A DNA stretch of 64,000 nt, taken from NCBI RefSeq assembly GCF_900105205.1, contig NZ_FNSQ01000005.1, positions 682,001-746,000 of the forward strand, in the 5' to 3' direction. The position numbers were made by a program, and so were the translations under genes. A model generated the notes under the pieces. It was not told the DNA's origin. It ran no database searches and saw only the letters and a program-made list of their open reading frames with translations. Origin of the DNA: Microbacterium hydrocarbonoxydans (GTDB taxonomy: Bacteria > Actinomycetota > Actinomycetes > Actinomycetales > Microbacteriaceae). Positions 51,067-60,174 of the stretch are shown piece by piece; within the stretch, counting starts at the first letter, position 1, and each line of letters begins with the position of its first letter.

Positions 51067-52038
51067 ATGACCTACCCCGAGAACCCGATCCTGGTGCTCG
51101 TCGACCTCGACCCGGCCGGTGCCCCCGCGAGCAGCACAGCTGCGCTCATCGGCGCCGCATCGACCGTCGGCGCACCCGTCGCGCTGGTCGTCGGCGGATC
51201 CGCGGATGCCGCACAGCAGGTCGCCGCCCTCGGAGCATCCGTCGTGCTCACCGCCGAGGCGGACGAGACCGCACTGACCGTGCCGACCGCCGACGCGCTG
51301 CAGACGGCGTTCGCGCAGGTGCGGCCGGATGCCGTGCTCGTATCGAACTCGATCAGCGGTCGGGATGTCGCCGGGCGCTTCGCGGTCCGCACGCGCAGCG
51401 CACTGGCTGTCGACGCGGTCGGCGTCTCGCGCGACGACGAGGGGATCATCGCCCACCACTCCGTCTACGGCGGGGCCTACCTCGTCGACGCGGCGCCCAC
51501 CTACGGCGCCCTGGTCGTCACGGTGCGCCAGGGCGCGGTCGACGCGCGCGCCGAAGCGGTCGCGTCGCCCACCGTCGAGGCGCTGGACGTCTCGGCATCC
51601 GGTCAGCCGGCGGCCACGGTCGGCCCCGTCGAGGCCGTCGAGGTCGCGTCGTCCCGGCCGGAGCTGCGCGGTGCGACCCGGGTCGTCTCTGGCGGCCGAG
51701 GACTCGCCTCGAAGGAGAAGTTCGTGCTCGTCGAGGAGCTCGCCGACGCCCTGGGCGCGGCGGTCGGCGCCTCCCGCGCGGCGGTCGACGCCGGATACAT
51801 CCCCCAGTCGCACCAGGTCGGCCAGACCGGAGTGTCGGTGTCGCCGCAGCTGTATGTCGCCCTCGGCATCTCGGGTGCGATCCAGCACCGCGCCGGCATG
51901 CAGACCGCGAAGAACATCGTCGCGATCAACAAGGATGCCGAAGCCCCGATCTTCGACGTCGCGGACTTCGGCATCGTCGGCGACCTGTTCACGATCGTCC
52001 CGCAGGTGATCGCGGGCCTCGAGGCGCGGAAGAAGTAG
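51067..52038 (+). CDS. etfA: Electron transfer flavoprotein, alpha subunit
   Basis: This 323-residue protein has a variable N-terminal domain and the conserved FAD-binding C-terminal domain: [35 protein letters not shown], and [26 protein letters not shown]. The FAD bound here is the exchangeable electron carrier. The ATG at 51067 lies 1 nt after etfB, and in-frame codons upstream lie within etfB. The membrane cytochrome gene starts 2 nt after its stop, so all three are one tight transcript. Confidence 0.96.
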   Translation: MTYPENPILVLVDLDPAGAPASSTAALIGAASTVGAPVALVVGGSADAAQQVAALGASVVLTAEADETALTVPTADALQTAFAQVRPDAVLVSNSISGRDVAGRFAVRTRSALAVDAVGVSRDDEGIIAHHSVYGGAYLVDAAPTYGALVVTVRQGAVDARAEAVASPTVEALDVSASGQPAATVGPVEAVEVASSRPELRGATRVVSGGRGLASKEKFVLVEELADALGAAVGASRAAVDAGYIPQSHQVGQTGVSVSPQLYVALGISGAIQHRAGMQTAKNIVAINKDAEAPIFDVADFGIVGDLFTIVPQVIAGLEARKK

Positions 52039-52040
52039 TC

Positions 52041-54071
52041 GTGGCGACACGGATGCTCAGGCGCGGGCTGCCGCGCGTGCCCGGCGGTGAGCCGTGGCCT
52101 CCCGGAGATGTGACCGTCGAGGTCGACGAATCGGATGCCGGTTCGATTGCTGCGGCTGCGGCTGCGGCTGCGGCTGAGGCTGGTGCTCAGACTGGAGTCG
52201 CTGCTGGTGCTCGGGCTGAGGTCGTGCCTGTCGGGGGCGATGCGGCTGCTGCCGGTCTCGACTCGACGCCCGCCAAGGGAGAGTCGGTCGAACACGGCAG
52301 CGCCGATTCTGCGCCCGGTGATCCTTCCTCCGGTGCGTCGGCGCCGCAGGAGACGCCGTCTGCACCGATCGCTGCCGCCGGCTCCGCTCCCGCTGCCGCC
52401 GCCCCCGCCCCCGCGGCGCTGCGCCGTGGTCTCCCTCGCACTCCCGGAGGGGACCCCTGGCCGCCGGCCGACGCGCGCCCCACCGGAACGACCGCGACCG
52501 CTAGTGACTCTCAGGCGGTCGCGACGGGTCTCGGCGCGGCCGCGTCTGCGGCGGGATCCGCCAGCCCCTCGAGCGCCGCTGTTCCTGCGAGCGCCGCTGT
52601 TCCTGCGACCGCCGCTGTTCCGGCGGGATCCACCGTCCCCTCGAGCGCCGGTGTCCTCTCGGACTCCGCCGCCCCGGCGAGCACTGGTGCTCCCGCGAAC
52701 AGCGCCGCATCGCGGGCCGCAGCAGAGGCTCCGTCCTCCGGTCCCGCCGCCGCTGCCGCGGCCGGAGGATCGGGCGGCACCGCGAACGCCGTCCGCCGAG
52801 GACTCCCGCGCGTCGTCGGAGGAGAGCCGTGGCCCCCGGCCGACACCGTCCCCGCGACGGCAGCCTCAGGCGCAGCCGAATCGGCGGCCACACCCGCAGG
52901 CGTGGGCGCGAACGAGGCCGCTGGCACCACCGTGCCCGCGGCGTCCGTCGCGCCAGTCACTGCTGCGCCCGCCGCCGCGGCGTCTGAAGACATGGAGTCC
53001 GTCGTCGCGACATCCCTGCCATCCGACCCCACCGCCGAGTCCACCGCACTCGTCCCCACTCCCGCGCACACGGCAACCGCCCTCGGCGACCCGTCCGTCC
53101 CGCTTCCGACACCGCGCACGGTCTGGAACGGCAGCGCGCCCCGGCACATCACGGCCTCCGCTCCGGCATCCGGCCGCCCTCGTCCGCCGTGGACGCAGGC
53201 GATCGCCGGTCTGCTCGGGGCCGCTGCGCTGGGTATCCTGGCCGGCGCCGCCGTGGCGTTCGTGCGTGCGCTGCTCAGCTTCCCGTTCATGCAGGACTTC
53301 CTCGCCGCCTTCCCCGGCGAGTACGACCCGGCCGTCGCGGTCGAGCCGGGGTTCGCGCCCTGGGTCAACTGGGCGCACTTCTTCAACGTGTTCCTGATGG
53401 TGCTGATCATCCGCTCGGGTCTGCGCATCCGCACCGAGAAGCGGCCGACAGCATTCTGGACTCCGCGCGGCGACCCCAAGGGCAAGGTCAGTCTGACGAT
53501 CTGGTTCCATCAGGCGCTCGACATCCTGTGGCTCGTGAACGGCGTGATCTTCGTCGTGCTGCTGTTCGTCACCGGACACTGGGCGCGCATCGTGCCGACC
53601 AGCTGGGAGGTCTTCCCCAACGCGCTGTCGGCCGCGCTGCAGTACGTCTCGTTCGACTGGCCGACCGAGCATGGCTGGGTCAACTACAACAGCCTGCAGC
53701 AGCTCGCGTACTTCGTGACCGTGTTCATCGCGGCTCCCTTGGCCGCGGCGACGGGGTTTCGCATGTCGGGCATGTGGCCGAAGCGGGCGGAACGTCTGTC
53801 GAAGGCCTATCCGATCGAGTGGGCTCGCGCGTTGCACTTCCCGATCATGCTGTACTTCGTCGCGTTCATCATCGCGCACGTCGCGCTGGTGTTCCTCACC
53901 GGGTTCCTGCGCAACCTCAACCACATGTACGCGTCGTCCGACGCCGTCAGCTGGACCGGGTTCTGGGTCTTCGTGGCGTCGATGGTGGTCATCGCCGTCG
54001 GGTGGGTCGCCGCCCGCCCGCTGGTCATCGCGCCGATCGCCAAGCTGTTCGGCAGCGTCTCCGGGCGCTGA
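52041..54071 (+). CDS. Membrane cytochrome b (b561-type) with long low-complexity N-terminus, linked to ETF genes
   Basis: The 676 residues fall into two parts. Residues 1-380 are Ala/Pro/Ser-rich and disordered-looking, with three copies of RRGLPRxxGGxPWPP (residues about 7-21, 128-142, 252-266). Residues 384-670 hold about six membrane helices of cytochrome b/b561 type, with possible haem-ligand His in NWAHFFN, IWFHQAL, ALHFPIM and IIAHVAL. It resembles gamma subunits of formate dehydrogenase-like enzymes. It starts 2 nt after etfA, so passage of electrons between ETF and the quinone pool is a reasonable hypothesis. A short tandem repeat (AAVPAS/AAVPAT units, 52569-52625) marks the linker as expandable. 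Confidence 0.8.
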   Translation: MATRMLRRGLPRVPGGEPWPPGDVTVEVDESDAGSIAAAAAAAAAEAGAQTGVAAGARAEVVPVGGDAAAAGLDSTPAKGESVEHGSADSAPGDPSSGASAPQETPSAPIAAAGSAPAAAAPAPAALRRGLPRTPGGDPWPPADARPTGTTATASDSQAVATGLGAAASAAGSASPSSAAVPASAAVPATAAVPAGSTVPSSAGVLSDSAAPASTGAPANSAASRAAAEAPSSGPAAAAAAGGSGGTANAVRRGLPRVVGGEPWPPADTVPATAASGAAESAATPAGVGANEAAGTTVPAASVAPVTAAPAAAASEDMESVVATSLPSDPTAESTALVPTPAHTATALGDPSVPLPTPRTVWNGSAPRHITASAPASGRPRPPWTQAIAGLLGAAALGILAGAAVAFVRALLSFPFMQDFLAAFPGEYDPAVAVEPGFAPWVNWAHFFNVFLMVLIIRSGLRIRTEKRPTAFWTPRGDPKGKVSLTIWFHQALDILWLVNGVIFVVLLFVTGHWARIVPTSWEVFPNALSAALQYVSFDWPTEHGWVNYNSLQQLAYFVTVFIAAPLAAATGFRMSGMWPKRAERLSKAYPIEWARALHFPIMLYFVAFIIAHVALVFLTGFLRNLNHMYASSDAVSWTGFWVFVASMVVIAVGWVAARPLVIAPIAKLFGSVSGR

Positions 54072-54074
54072 CCC

Positions 54075-54160
54075 GTTCACGACTCAGCACCGACCGCACT
54101 CTGACGTACAGAAACGGCCCCCTGCCTCAGGCAGGGGGCCGTTCATGCTGAATCGTGAAC
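54075..54160. repeat. Inverted-repeat element, family A (copy 4, 86 bp)
   Basis: Arms GTTCACGACTCAGCAC (54075-54090) and ATGCTGAATCGTGAAC (54145-54160) enclose a separate strong hairpin at 54113-54143. It lies directly after the cytochrome gene (3 bp) and ends 24 bp before the convergent GNAT gene. Confidence 0.83.
54113..54143. terminator. Bidirectional terminator nested inside a family A element
   Basis: The perfect 14-bp stem AACGGCCCCCTGCC (54113-54126) / GGCAGGGGGCCGTT (54130-54143) has a 3-nt loop. The AACGGCCCCC stem base is the same as in the terminator at 23245-23281. It serves the convergent cytochrome and GNAT genes. Confidence 0.82.
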
Positions 54161-54184
54161 GCGAGGTCCACGAAAGCGCCGGAC

Positions 54185-54691
54185 TCAGCGCACGAAGCGG
54201 ACCTCGGTCAACGTCTCACCGAGGAACGGCTCGGTGTGGCTGGCGCCGTCGAGCGTGAAGCCGTTGCGCGTGTAGAAGCGGTGGGCGCGGGGGTTGTCCT
54301 CCGCCACCCAGAGGTAGAGGGGCTCGTCCTTCTCGACCGCGGCGTCGAACAGCTTCTGGCCGATGCCCGTGGAGTGGTACGCGTCGAGCAGGTAGATGAA
54401 GTACAGCTCGCGGAATGCCGGGGCGTCCTTATCGCGGGCGGGGCCGGAACCGACGAATCCGACGATCTCCCCGTCGACGAGTGCCGCACGCATCGTGAAC
54501 TCGGGGCCCTGAGCGGCCCAGTGCGTCCACAGCTCGGCCATGCGGCGCGGCGACACCTTCTCGAGGGCGGCCTTGCTGATCAGGTGGTCGTAGGTCTCGT
54601 GCCAGCACTGCGCATGCACGCGACCCAGAGCTTCCGCATCCACATCACGGACCGGACGGACGATGACTTCAGGCTGGGCTTCGGCGCTCAT
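54185..54691 (-). CDS. GNAT-family N-acetyltransferase
   Basis: This 168-residue protein has the acetyl-CoA-binding motif A in FIYLLDAYHSTGIGQKLFDAA (Q/RxxGxG/A pattern as STGIGQ) and the C-terminal NPRAHRFYTRNGFTLDG typical of GNAT enzymes. The substrate is unknown. The gene is transcribed leaderlessly: TAGAGT (minus strand, 54698-54703) lies 6 nt before the ATG. It is convergent with the cytochrome b gene across the terminator at 54113-54143. Confidence 0.88.
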   Translation of the reverse strand: MSAEAQPEVIVRPVRDVDAEALGRVHAQCWHETYDHLISKAALEKVSPRRMAELWTHWAAQGPEFTMRAALVDGEIVGFVGSGPARDKDAPAFRELYFIYLLDAYHSTGIGQKLFDAAVEKDEPLYLWVAEDNPRAHRFYTRNGFTLDGASHTEPFLGETLTEVRFVR

Positions 54692-54821
54692 AGCGTGACT
54701 CTACGCGCGGCCTCCGGGAACAGGAAATCGAGCGGATGCGGGTGCGGAGGCCCCGGGCCTCGATGGAGGTTTCACACAACGATGTTCGAGATCCGTGCGT
54801 CGCTGGCTACGATCGATCCTC

Positions 54822-55382
54822 GTGAACGTGATCTGGCGCACCCTCCTCGTGATCCTCTCCGCCCGGCGCCGGGTGCGCCGAGGCAGAACCCTCGACGCGG
54901 GCTCCGTCAGCAGCATCACGCTGACGACGCTCCCCACCGACATCGACATCCTGCGCCACATGAACAACGGTCGGTACCTGTCGCTGTTCGACCTCGGCCG
55001 CTGGGACCTGCTGATCCGCACGGGACTGTTCGACGCGATGAACGAGCGCGGCTGGTACGCGGTGGTGTCGAGCGAGACGGTGACGTTCCGCAAGTCCCTG
55101 CAGCTCTGGCAGCGCTTCGAGGTGCAGTCCCGGTTCATCGGACACGACGACAAGGCCGTGTTCCTCGAGCACCGAGCCGTCGTCGGCGGCGAGATCTACG
55201 CACGGGTCATCGTGCGCTCGCGGATGCTGCGCCGCACCGGCGGCACCGTCAGCAACGAGGAGCTGTTCGCCGCCGTCGGCAAGCCCGAGGGCGTGCCCGA
55301 GATCGACTCATGGGTGCACGACTGGGCCGCGGCATCCGCTCTGCCCCCCGTGCGCACCCCGGCGCCGAGCGTGTGGAACTGA
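54822..55382 (+). CDS. Acyl-CoA thioesterase-like protein (4HBT hot-dog fold)
   Basis: This 186-residue protein has a hydrophobic N-terminus (NVIWRTLLVILSARRR) and a hot-dog domain with the characteristic DIDILRHMNNGRYLSLFDLGRWDL segment. It matches the thioesterase/4-hydroxybenzoyl-CoA thioesterase-like group often found in actinobacteria. The GTG at 54822 is chosen over 54795 because TACGAT (54808-54813) is a good -10 box 8 nt before it, giving a leaderless mRNA. A GTG of the SDR gene begins 4 bp after its stop. The substrate is unknown. Confidence 0.85.
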   Translation: MNVIWRTLLVILSARRRVRRGRTLDAGSVSSITLTTLPTDIDILRHMNNGRYLSLFDLGRWDLLIRTGLFDAMNERGWYAVVSSETVTFRKSLQLWQRFEVQSRFIGHDDKAVFLEHRAVVGGEIYARVIVRSRMLRRTGGTVSNEELFAAVGKPEGVPEIDSWVHDWAAASALPPVRTPAPSVWN

Positions 55383-55386
55383 CGCC

Positions 55387-56211
55387 GTGACCGACCCGTG
55401 GGGACTCGGAACGCGCGCGCCGGGGTCCGTGCTGCTGGTGGGATACGGCAAGCTCGGGGCGCGGCTGGGCGAGCGGCTGCTCGCCCAGGGAGCCGCGGTG
55501 ACGGCGATCCGTCGGAGCGCCGAGACAGGGCCGATCGCCACGATCCAGGTCGATCTGCGGCATCCGCTCGAACGCCCGCTGCCCGCGGTCGACTCGGTCG
55601 TGATCACTCTGCCCCCGAGCACCGAAGGTCCATCGGTCTATCCGACGGCGCTGTATGGACTCGCCGAGGCGCTGCCCTCGCTGCCCTCGCGGGTGGTGTT
55701 CGTGTCATCGACTCGCGTCTTCGAGGGGCGCCCGGGGGAGAGGCCGTTGACCGAGCGTGACGCGCCGGAGGTCTCGAGTGAGCGCGGCGGGGACCTCGTC
55801 GAGGGCGAGCAGCTGGCGATGGAGCTCCTCGGCGCGCGGATCGTGCGTCCGGCCGGCATCTACGGACCCGGCAGGGACTTCCTGATCCGTCGCGTGCGCG
55901 AGGGAGCGCCGGTCGATCACACGCGCCGCACCAACCGCATCCATGAGACCGACCTCGTCCGACTGCTCGAGGCGATGCTGCGCGCGGATTCCGCGCCGCC
56001 GGTGATCCACGCGGTCGATCGCGAACCCGTGCTGCTCGGCGAGGTGGTCACGCACATCGCCTCGCGCCTGGGAGCCGAGCCGCCGCCGCACCTCGATCCG
56101 GAGGTCGGCGGAGGAACGGTGCTCGACGGCAGCCTGCTGCACGAGTTCCTCGGCGACCTCGAGTACCCGACGTTCCGGGCCGGGTACGACGAGATGATCG
56201 CGGCGCTCTAG
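55387..56211 (+). CDS. NAD(P)-dependent SDR epimerase-like protein (YeeZ type)
   Basis: This 274-residue protein has a nucleotide-binding start VLLVGYGKLGARLGERLLAQG (GxGxxG) and the mid-section RVVFVSSTRVFEGRPGE, IVRPAGIYGPGRD and RTNRIHETDLVRLLEAM. It resembles YeeZ-like atypical extended SDRs, which lack a clear YxxxK. The GTG start lies 4 bp after the thioesterase gene, so they share a transcript. Reaction and substrate are unknown. Confidence 0.82.
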   Translation: MTDPWGLGTRAPGSVLLVGYGKLGARLGERLLAQGAAVTAIRRSAETGPIATIQVDLRHPLERPLPAVDSVVITLPPSTEGPSVYPTALYGLAEALPSLPSRVVFVSSTRVFEGRPGERPLTERDAPEVSSERGGDLVEGEQLAMELLGARIVRPAGIYGPGRDFLIRRVREGAPVDHTRRTNRIHETDLVRLLEAMLRADSAPPVIHAVDREPVLLGEVVTHIASRLGAEPPPHLDPEVGGGTVLDGSLLHEFLGDLEYPTFRAGYDEMIAAL

Positions 56212-56297
56212 CGGCACGACGACCCGATACCGACGGGAACCGTCCGACGCGACCGCTCCTCCCGGGGTAGGCGACATCGCAGTCCTAGGCTGAGGTC

Positions 56298-59200
56298 ATG
56301 GCCGACTCGACACCCCTTCCGGACACCGGATCCGCCTCTCTCGCGGACCGCGCCATCGAGCTCGCCAGGCGCTGGGTGATCGAGGCGGCGGCGGCCGATG
56401 TCGACCCGGCCGCCGAGCGGCTCGCCGGCGTGCTGCAGGATGCGAACGGCCTGCCGTTCACGCTCGGATTCGTCGACGGCGTCATGCGTCCGGAGAGCCT
56501 CAGCGCGGCCGCATCCCAGCTGCATCGGATCGCGCCGATCGTGCCCGACTTCCTGCCCTGGTATCTGCGCTCCGCGGTGCGGCTGGGCGGCGGGGTCGCC
56601 GAGCTCCTGCCGACACCCGTCGTGCCCATCGCCCGCCGGGTGCTGCGTGAGATGGTCGGCCACCTCGTCGTCGACGCCCGCCCTGCGAAGCTCGGTCCGG
56701 CGATCGCCCGGATCCGGGAGTCCGGCGCGCGGCTGAACCTCAATCTGCTCGGGGAGGCCGTGCTCGGGGATGCCGAGGCGCAGCGGCGCTTCGACGGCAT
56801 CCACGAGCTGGTCCGCCGCCCCGACGTCGACTACGTGTCGGTCAAGGTGTCGGCGATCATGAGCCACATCTCGATGTGGGCGTTCGACGAGGTCGTCGAC
56901 GCGGTGGTCGAGCGGCTGCTCCCGCTGTACCTGGCCGCGGCGTCCGACCGCACGTTCATCAACCTCGACATGGAGGAGTACCGCGACCTCGACCTGACCA
57001 TCGCGGTGTTCACGCGCATCCTCGAGGACCCGCGCCTGGCCGGCCTCGAGGCGGGGATCGTGCTGCAGGCCTACCTGCCCGACGCCCTGCCGGCGCTGCA
57101 GGAGCTGACGGCGTGGGCGCGCGAACGAGTCGACCACGGCGGAGCCCCGATCAAGGTCAGGCTCGTCAAGGGTGCCAACCTCGCGATGGAACGCGTCGAG
57201 GCCCGGATGCACGGCTGGCCGCAGGCCCCGTACGACACGAAGGCCGAGACCGACGCGAACTATCTGCGGTGCCTCGACTGGGCGCTGCGGGCGGAGAACA
57301 TCGAGGCGGTGCACCTCGGCATCGCCGGGCACAACCTGTTCGGCATCGCCTACGCATGGCTGCTCGCGGGGGAGCGCGGGCTGGTCGGTGGCGCTGGCGC
57401 TGGTGGCGCTGGTGCTGCCGGCGCTGCAGGCGCTGCTGCGCCCTCGCGCGGCACGGGCCAGCCGCCGATCGAGTTCGAGATGCTGCTCGGCATGGCGCAG
57501 GGACAGGTGCAGGCCGTCTCCCGCGAGGTCGGCGAGGTGCTGCTCTACGTCCCCGTCGTCCGGCCGGACGAGTTCGACGTCGCGATCAGCTACCTCGTGC
57601 GCCGACTCGAGGAGAACGCCTCGTCCGACAACTTCCTCTCGGCCGCGTTCCACCTCGCCGACGACGAGTCGCTCTTCCTCCGGGAGCGGGACCGCTTCCT
57701 CGACGCGCTCGAGCTGTCGACGTCTCCGACGCTGAGGGTCGGACCGCGCCGCGCGCAGGATCGCACGGCGCCCGTGCACGAATCGGTGCGCCCGGTGCCC
57801 GCGACTCCGGTCGCCGAAGAGGGCCTCACTCAGGCGGTGCTCGGCATCTCGCGCGGGTCGGACGACTCCGACGGGCCGTTCCTCGAGACGGCGGTGTACG
57901 CGCATCGCGAGCTCGAGGAGGAGACGGGCGGCGCCCCCGGCTTCGAGAACACGCCGGACAGCGACCCCTCCCTGCCCGCCAATCGCGACTGGGCGCGGGA
58001 GATCCACGCCCGCATCGCCGACTCGACACGGGGCGTCTCGACCATCGAGGCCGCCCGGATCGACGACGCCGCCGTGCTCGAGAGCACCCTCTCCGGTGTC
58101 CGGGACGCGGGCGCTCGGTGGGGCGCGCGCCCGGCGGTCGAGCGCGCCGAGGTCCTGCTGCGCGCCGCCGCGGCGCTCGAAGGCCGCCGCGCAGAGCTCA
58201 TCGAGGTCGCCGCGTCCGAGACGGGCAAGGTCCTCGCCGAAGCCGACATCGAGGTCAGCGAGGCGGTCGACTTCGCCCGGTACTACGCCGCGAAGGCACG
58301 GGAGCTGGATGCCGTCGCCGGCGCCGCCTTCGAACCGGCCCGCGTGACCGTCGTCACCCCGCCGTGGAACTTCCCCCTCGCGATCCCCGCCGGAGGAGTG
58401 CTGGCCGCGCTCGCCGCAGGGTCGGGTGTCGTGTTCAAGCCGGCTCCGCAGTCGCGACGCTGCGCCGCCGTCATCGCCGAGGCGCTTTGGGAGGTCGGTG
58501 TGCCGCGCGACGTGCTCGCGCTGGTCGACATCGAGGAGGGCGACCTCGGTCGTGCCCTGATCAGCCACGAGGCGGTGGACCGCGTCATCCTCACCGGCTC
58601 CTGGGAGACGGCCGCGCTCTTCCGGTCGTGGCGGCCGGACCTGCCGCTGCTCGCCGAGACGAGCGGGAAGAACGCGATCATCGTGACCCCGTCGGCCGAC
58701 CTCGACCTCGCGGTCGCCGATCTCGTGCGCAGCGCGTTCGGCCATGCGGGGCAGAAGTGCTCTGCCGCATCGCTCGCGATCCTCGTGGGACCGGTCGGCC
58801 GGTCGAAGAGGTTCGCCCGCCAGCTGGCGGATGCCACTCGTTCACTGCACGTCGGGTGGCCTACGGATCCGCTCGCCGAGGTCGGACCGGTGATCGAGCG
58901 TCCGCAGGGCAAGCTGGCCTGGGCGCTCACCGAGCTCGAGGGCGAGGAGCAGTGGCTCATCGAGCCGACGGTCTCGACCGACGACGACAGCGGGCGGCTG
59001 TGGCGACCCGGCATCCGCGTGGGCGTGCAGCCCGGTTCGCGATTCCACACCGAGGAGTTCTTCGGGCCGGTGCTCGGGGTCATGCACGCGCCGACGCTGG
59101 AGCGCGCGATCGAACTGCAGAACGCGGTCGCGTACGGGCTGACTGCCGGGCTGCACACCCAGAACCCCGCCGAGCTCGGCCTGTGGCTCGAGCGGGTGCA

Positions 59201-60035
59201 GGCGGGCAACCTGTACGTCAATCGCGGCATCACCGGTGCCATCGTGCAGCGGCAGCCGTTCGGGGGCTGGAAGCGCTCATCGGTGGGCCCCGGTGCGAAG
59301 GCCGGCGGCCCGAACTACCTGATCGGGCTCGGGTCGTGGCGGTCGAGCGGGTCGGGGCCCGTCTCCAGCACCCTGCACCTGCGCGGGCTGGACTCGCGCA
59401 TCACCGAGTTGATCGAGTCCGCGCAGCCGTCGCTGGACTACGAGGCGTTCGAGTGGCTGCGCCGCTCGGCGCTGTCGGATGCGCTCGCCTGGGACCGCGA
59501 GTTCGGGCAGGTGCGCGACGTGTCGCACCTCGGCGTCGAGCGCAACCTGTTCCGCTATCGCCCGGTCGCCGTGGCGATCAGGGCCACAGCGGACGCCGGA
59601 CGGCAGGAGCTGCTGCGAGTCGTCGTAGCCGCGGTGCGCGCCGGCGCCGGATTCGTGCTGTCGACCCCGGTCGGACTGCCCGCGGGCGTGCGGCGGGCAC
59701 TCGGCGACCTCGGTGCCGTCGTGCACGTCGAGACCGATGACGAGTGGATCGAGCGGATGCGGCGGCGCGGACAGACCCCGGATGGCGCCCCGGCGGATGC
59801 CGCGGCGGAACCGCATCCGAGTCGCGTGCGTCTCGTGGGCCCGCGTGCGTCCGTCGCCGCGCTGCACAGCGCCCTCGCGGCGGCGGTCGACGGCGATCCC
59901 GACCTCGCGGTGTACGACGGCGAGGTGACCTCCGCGGGTCGCATCGAGCTGCTTCCGTTCGTGCACGAGCAGGCGATCGCGATCACGGCGCACCGCTACG
60001 GCAACCCCGACGACTGGAGCGCCTCCGTCATCTGA
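56298..60035 (+). CDS. putA: Bifunctional proline dehydrogenase / glutamate-semialdehyde dehydrogenase
   Basis: The 1245-residue protein has an N-terminal proline dehydrogenase barrel (about 90-480; VSVKVSAIMSH, VRLVKGANLAMERVEARMHG). It then has an aldehyde dehydrogenase domain (about 560-1020; PPWNFPLAIPAGG, LAETSGKNAIIVT, catalytic Cys in GHAGQKCSAAS). A C-terminal region of about 210 residues follows. It oxidises proline to glutamate with FAD and NAD+ and donates electrons to the membrane. No ribbon-helix-helix DNA-binding domain is present. A Gly/Ala run (GGAGAGGAGAAGAAGA, about residues 370-385) is inserted in the barrel. The promoter looks leaderless (TAGGCT, 56286-56291). Confidence 0.96.
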   Translation: MADSTPLPDTGSASLADRAIELARRWVIEAAAADVDPAAERLAGVLQDANGLPFTLGFVDGVMRPESLSAAASQLHRIAPIVPDFLPWYLRSAVRLGGGVAELLPTPVVPIARRVLREMVGHLVVDARPAKLGPAIARIRESGARLNLNLLGEAVLGDAEAQRRFDGIHELVRRPDVDYVSVKVSAIMSHISMWAFDEVVDAVVERLLPLYLAAASDRTFINLDMEEYRDLDLTIAVFTRILEDPRLAGLEAGIVLQAYLPDALPALQELTAWARERVDHGGAPIKVRLVKGANLAMERVEARMHGWPQAPYDTKAETDANYLRCLDWALRAENIEAVHLGIAGHNLFGIAYAWLLAGERGLVGGAGAGGAGAAGAAGAAAPSRGTGQPPIEFEMLLGMAQGQVQAVSREVGEVLLYVPVVRPDEFDVAISYLVRRLEENASSDNFLSAAFHLADDESLFLRERDRFLDALELSTSPTLRVGPRRAQDRTAPVHESVRPVPATPVAEEGLTQAVLGISRGSDDSDGPFLETAVYAHRELEEETGGAPGFENTPDSDPSLPANRDWAREIHARIADSTRGVSTIEAARIDDAAVLESTLSGVRDAGARWGARPAVERAEVLLRAAAALEGRRAELIEVAASETGKVLAEADIEVSEAVDFARYYAAKARELDAVAGAAFEPARVTVVTPPWNFPLAIPAGGVLAALAAGSGVVFKPAPQSRRCAAVIAEALWEVGVPRDVLALVDIEEGDLGRALISHEAVDRVILTGSWETAALFRSWRPDLPLLAETSGKNAIIVTPSADLDLAVADLVRSAFGHAGQKCSAASLAILVGPVGRSKRFARQLADATRSLHVGWPTDPLAEVGPVIERPQGKLAWALTELEGEEQWLIEPTVSTDDDSGRLWRPGIRVGVQPGSRFHTEEFFGPVLGVMHAPTLERAIELQNAVAYGLTAGLHTQNPAELGLWLERVQAGNLYVNRGITGAIVQRQPFGGWKRSSVGPGAKAGGPNYLIGLGSWRSSGSGPVSSTLHLRGLDSRITELIESAQPSLDYEAFEWLRRSALSDALAWDREFGQVRDVSHLGVERNLFRYRPVAVAIRATADAGRQELLRVVVAAVRAGAGFVLSTPVGLPAGVRRALGDLGAVVHVETDDEWIERMRRRGQTPDGAPADAAAEPHPSRVRLVGPRASVAALHSALAAAVDGDPDLAVYDGEVTSAGRIELLPFVHEQAIAITAHRYGNPDDWSASVI

Positions 60036-60174
60036 CAGGTCGCGCTCCGCCATCTCTTCCGCTCTTCGCAGCCCCCTTCCGCCCATCCCGCTTTCGCCCA
60101 TCCCGCCGACGACGGGGATGCCTCGTCCCTACAGGCCAGGGGCCCGGAATCCGGTTCGGATCGATCGCGGCCCG

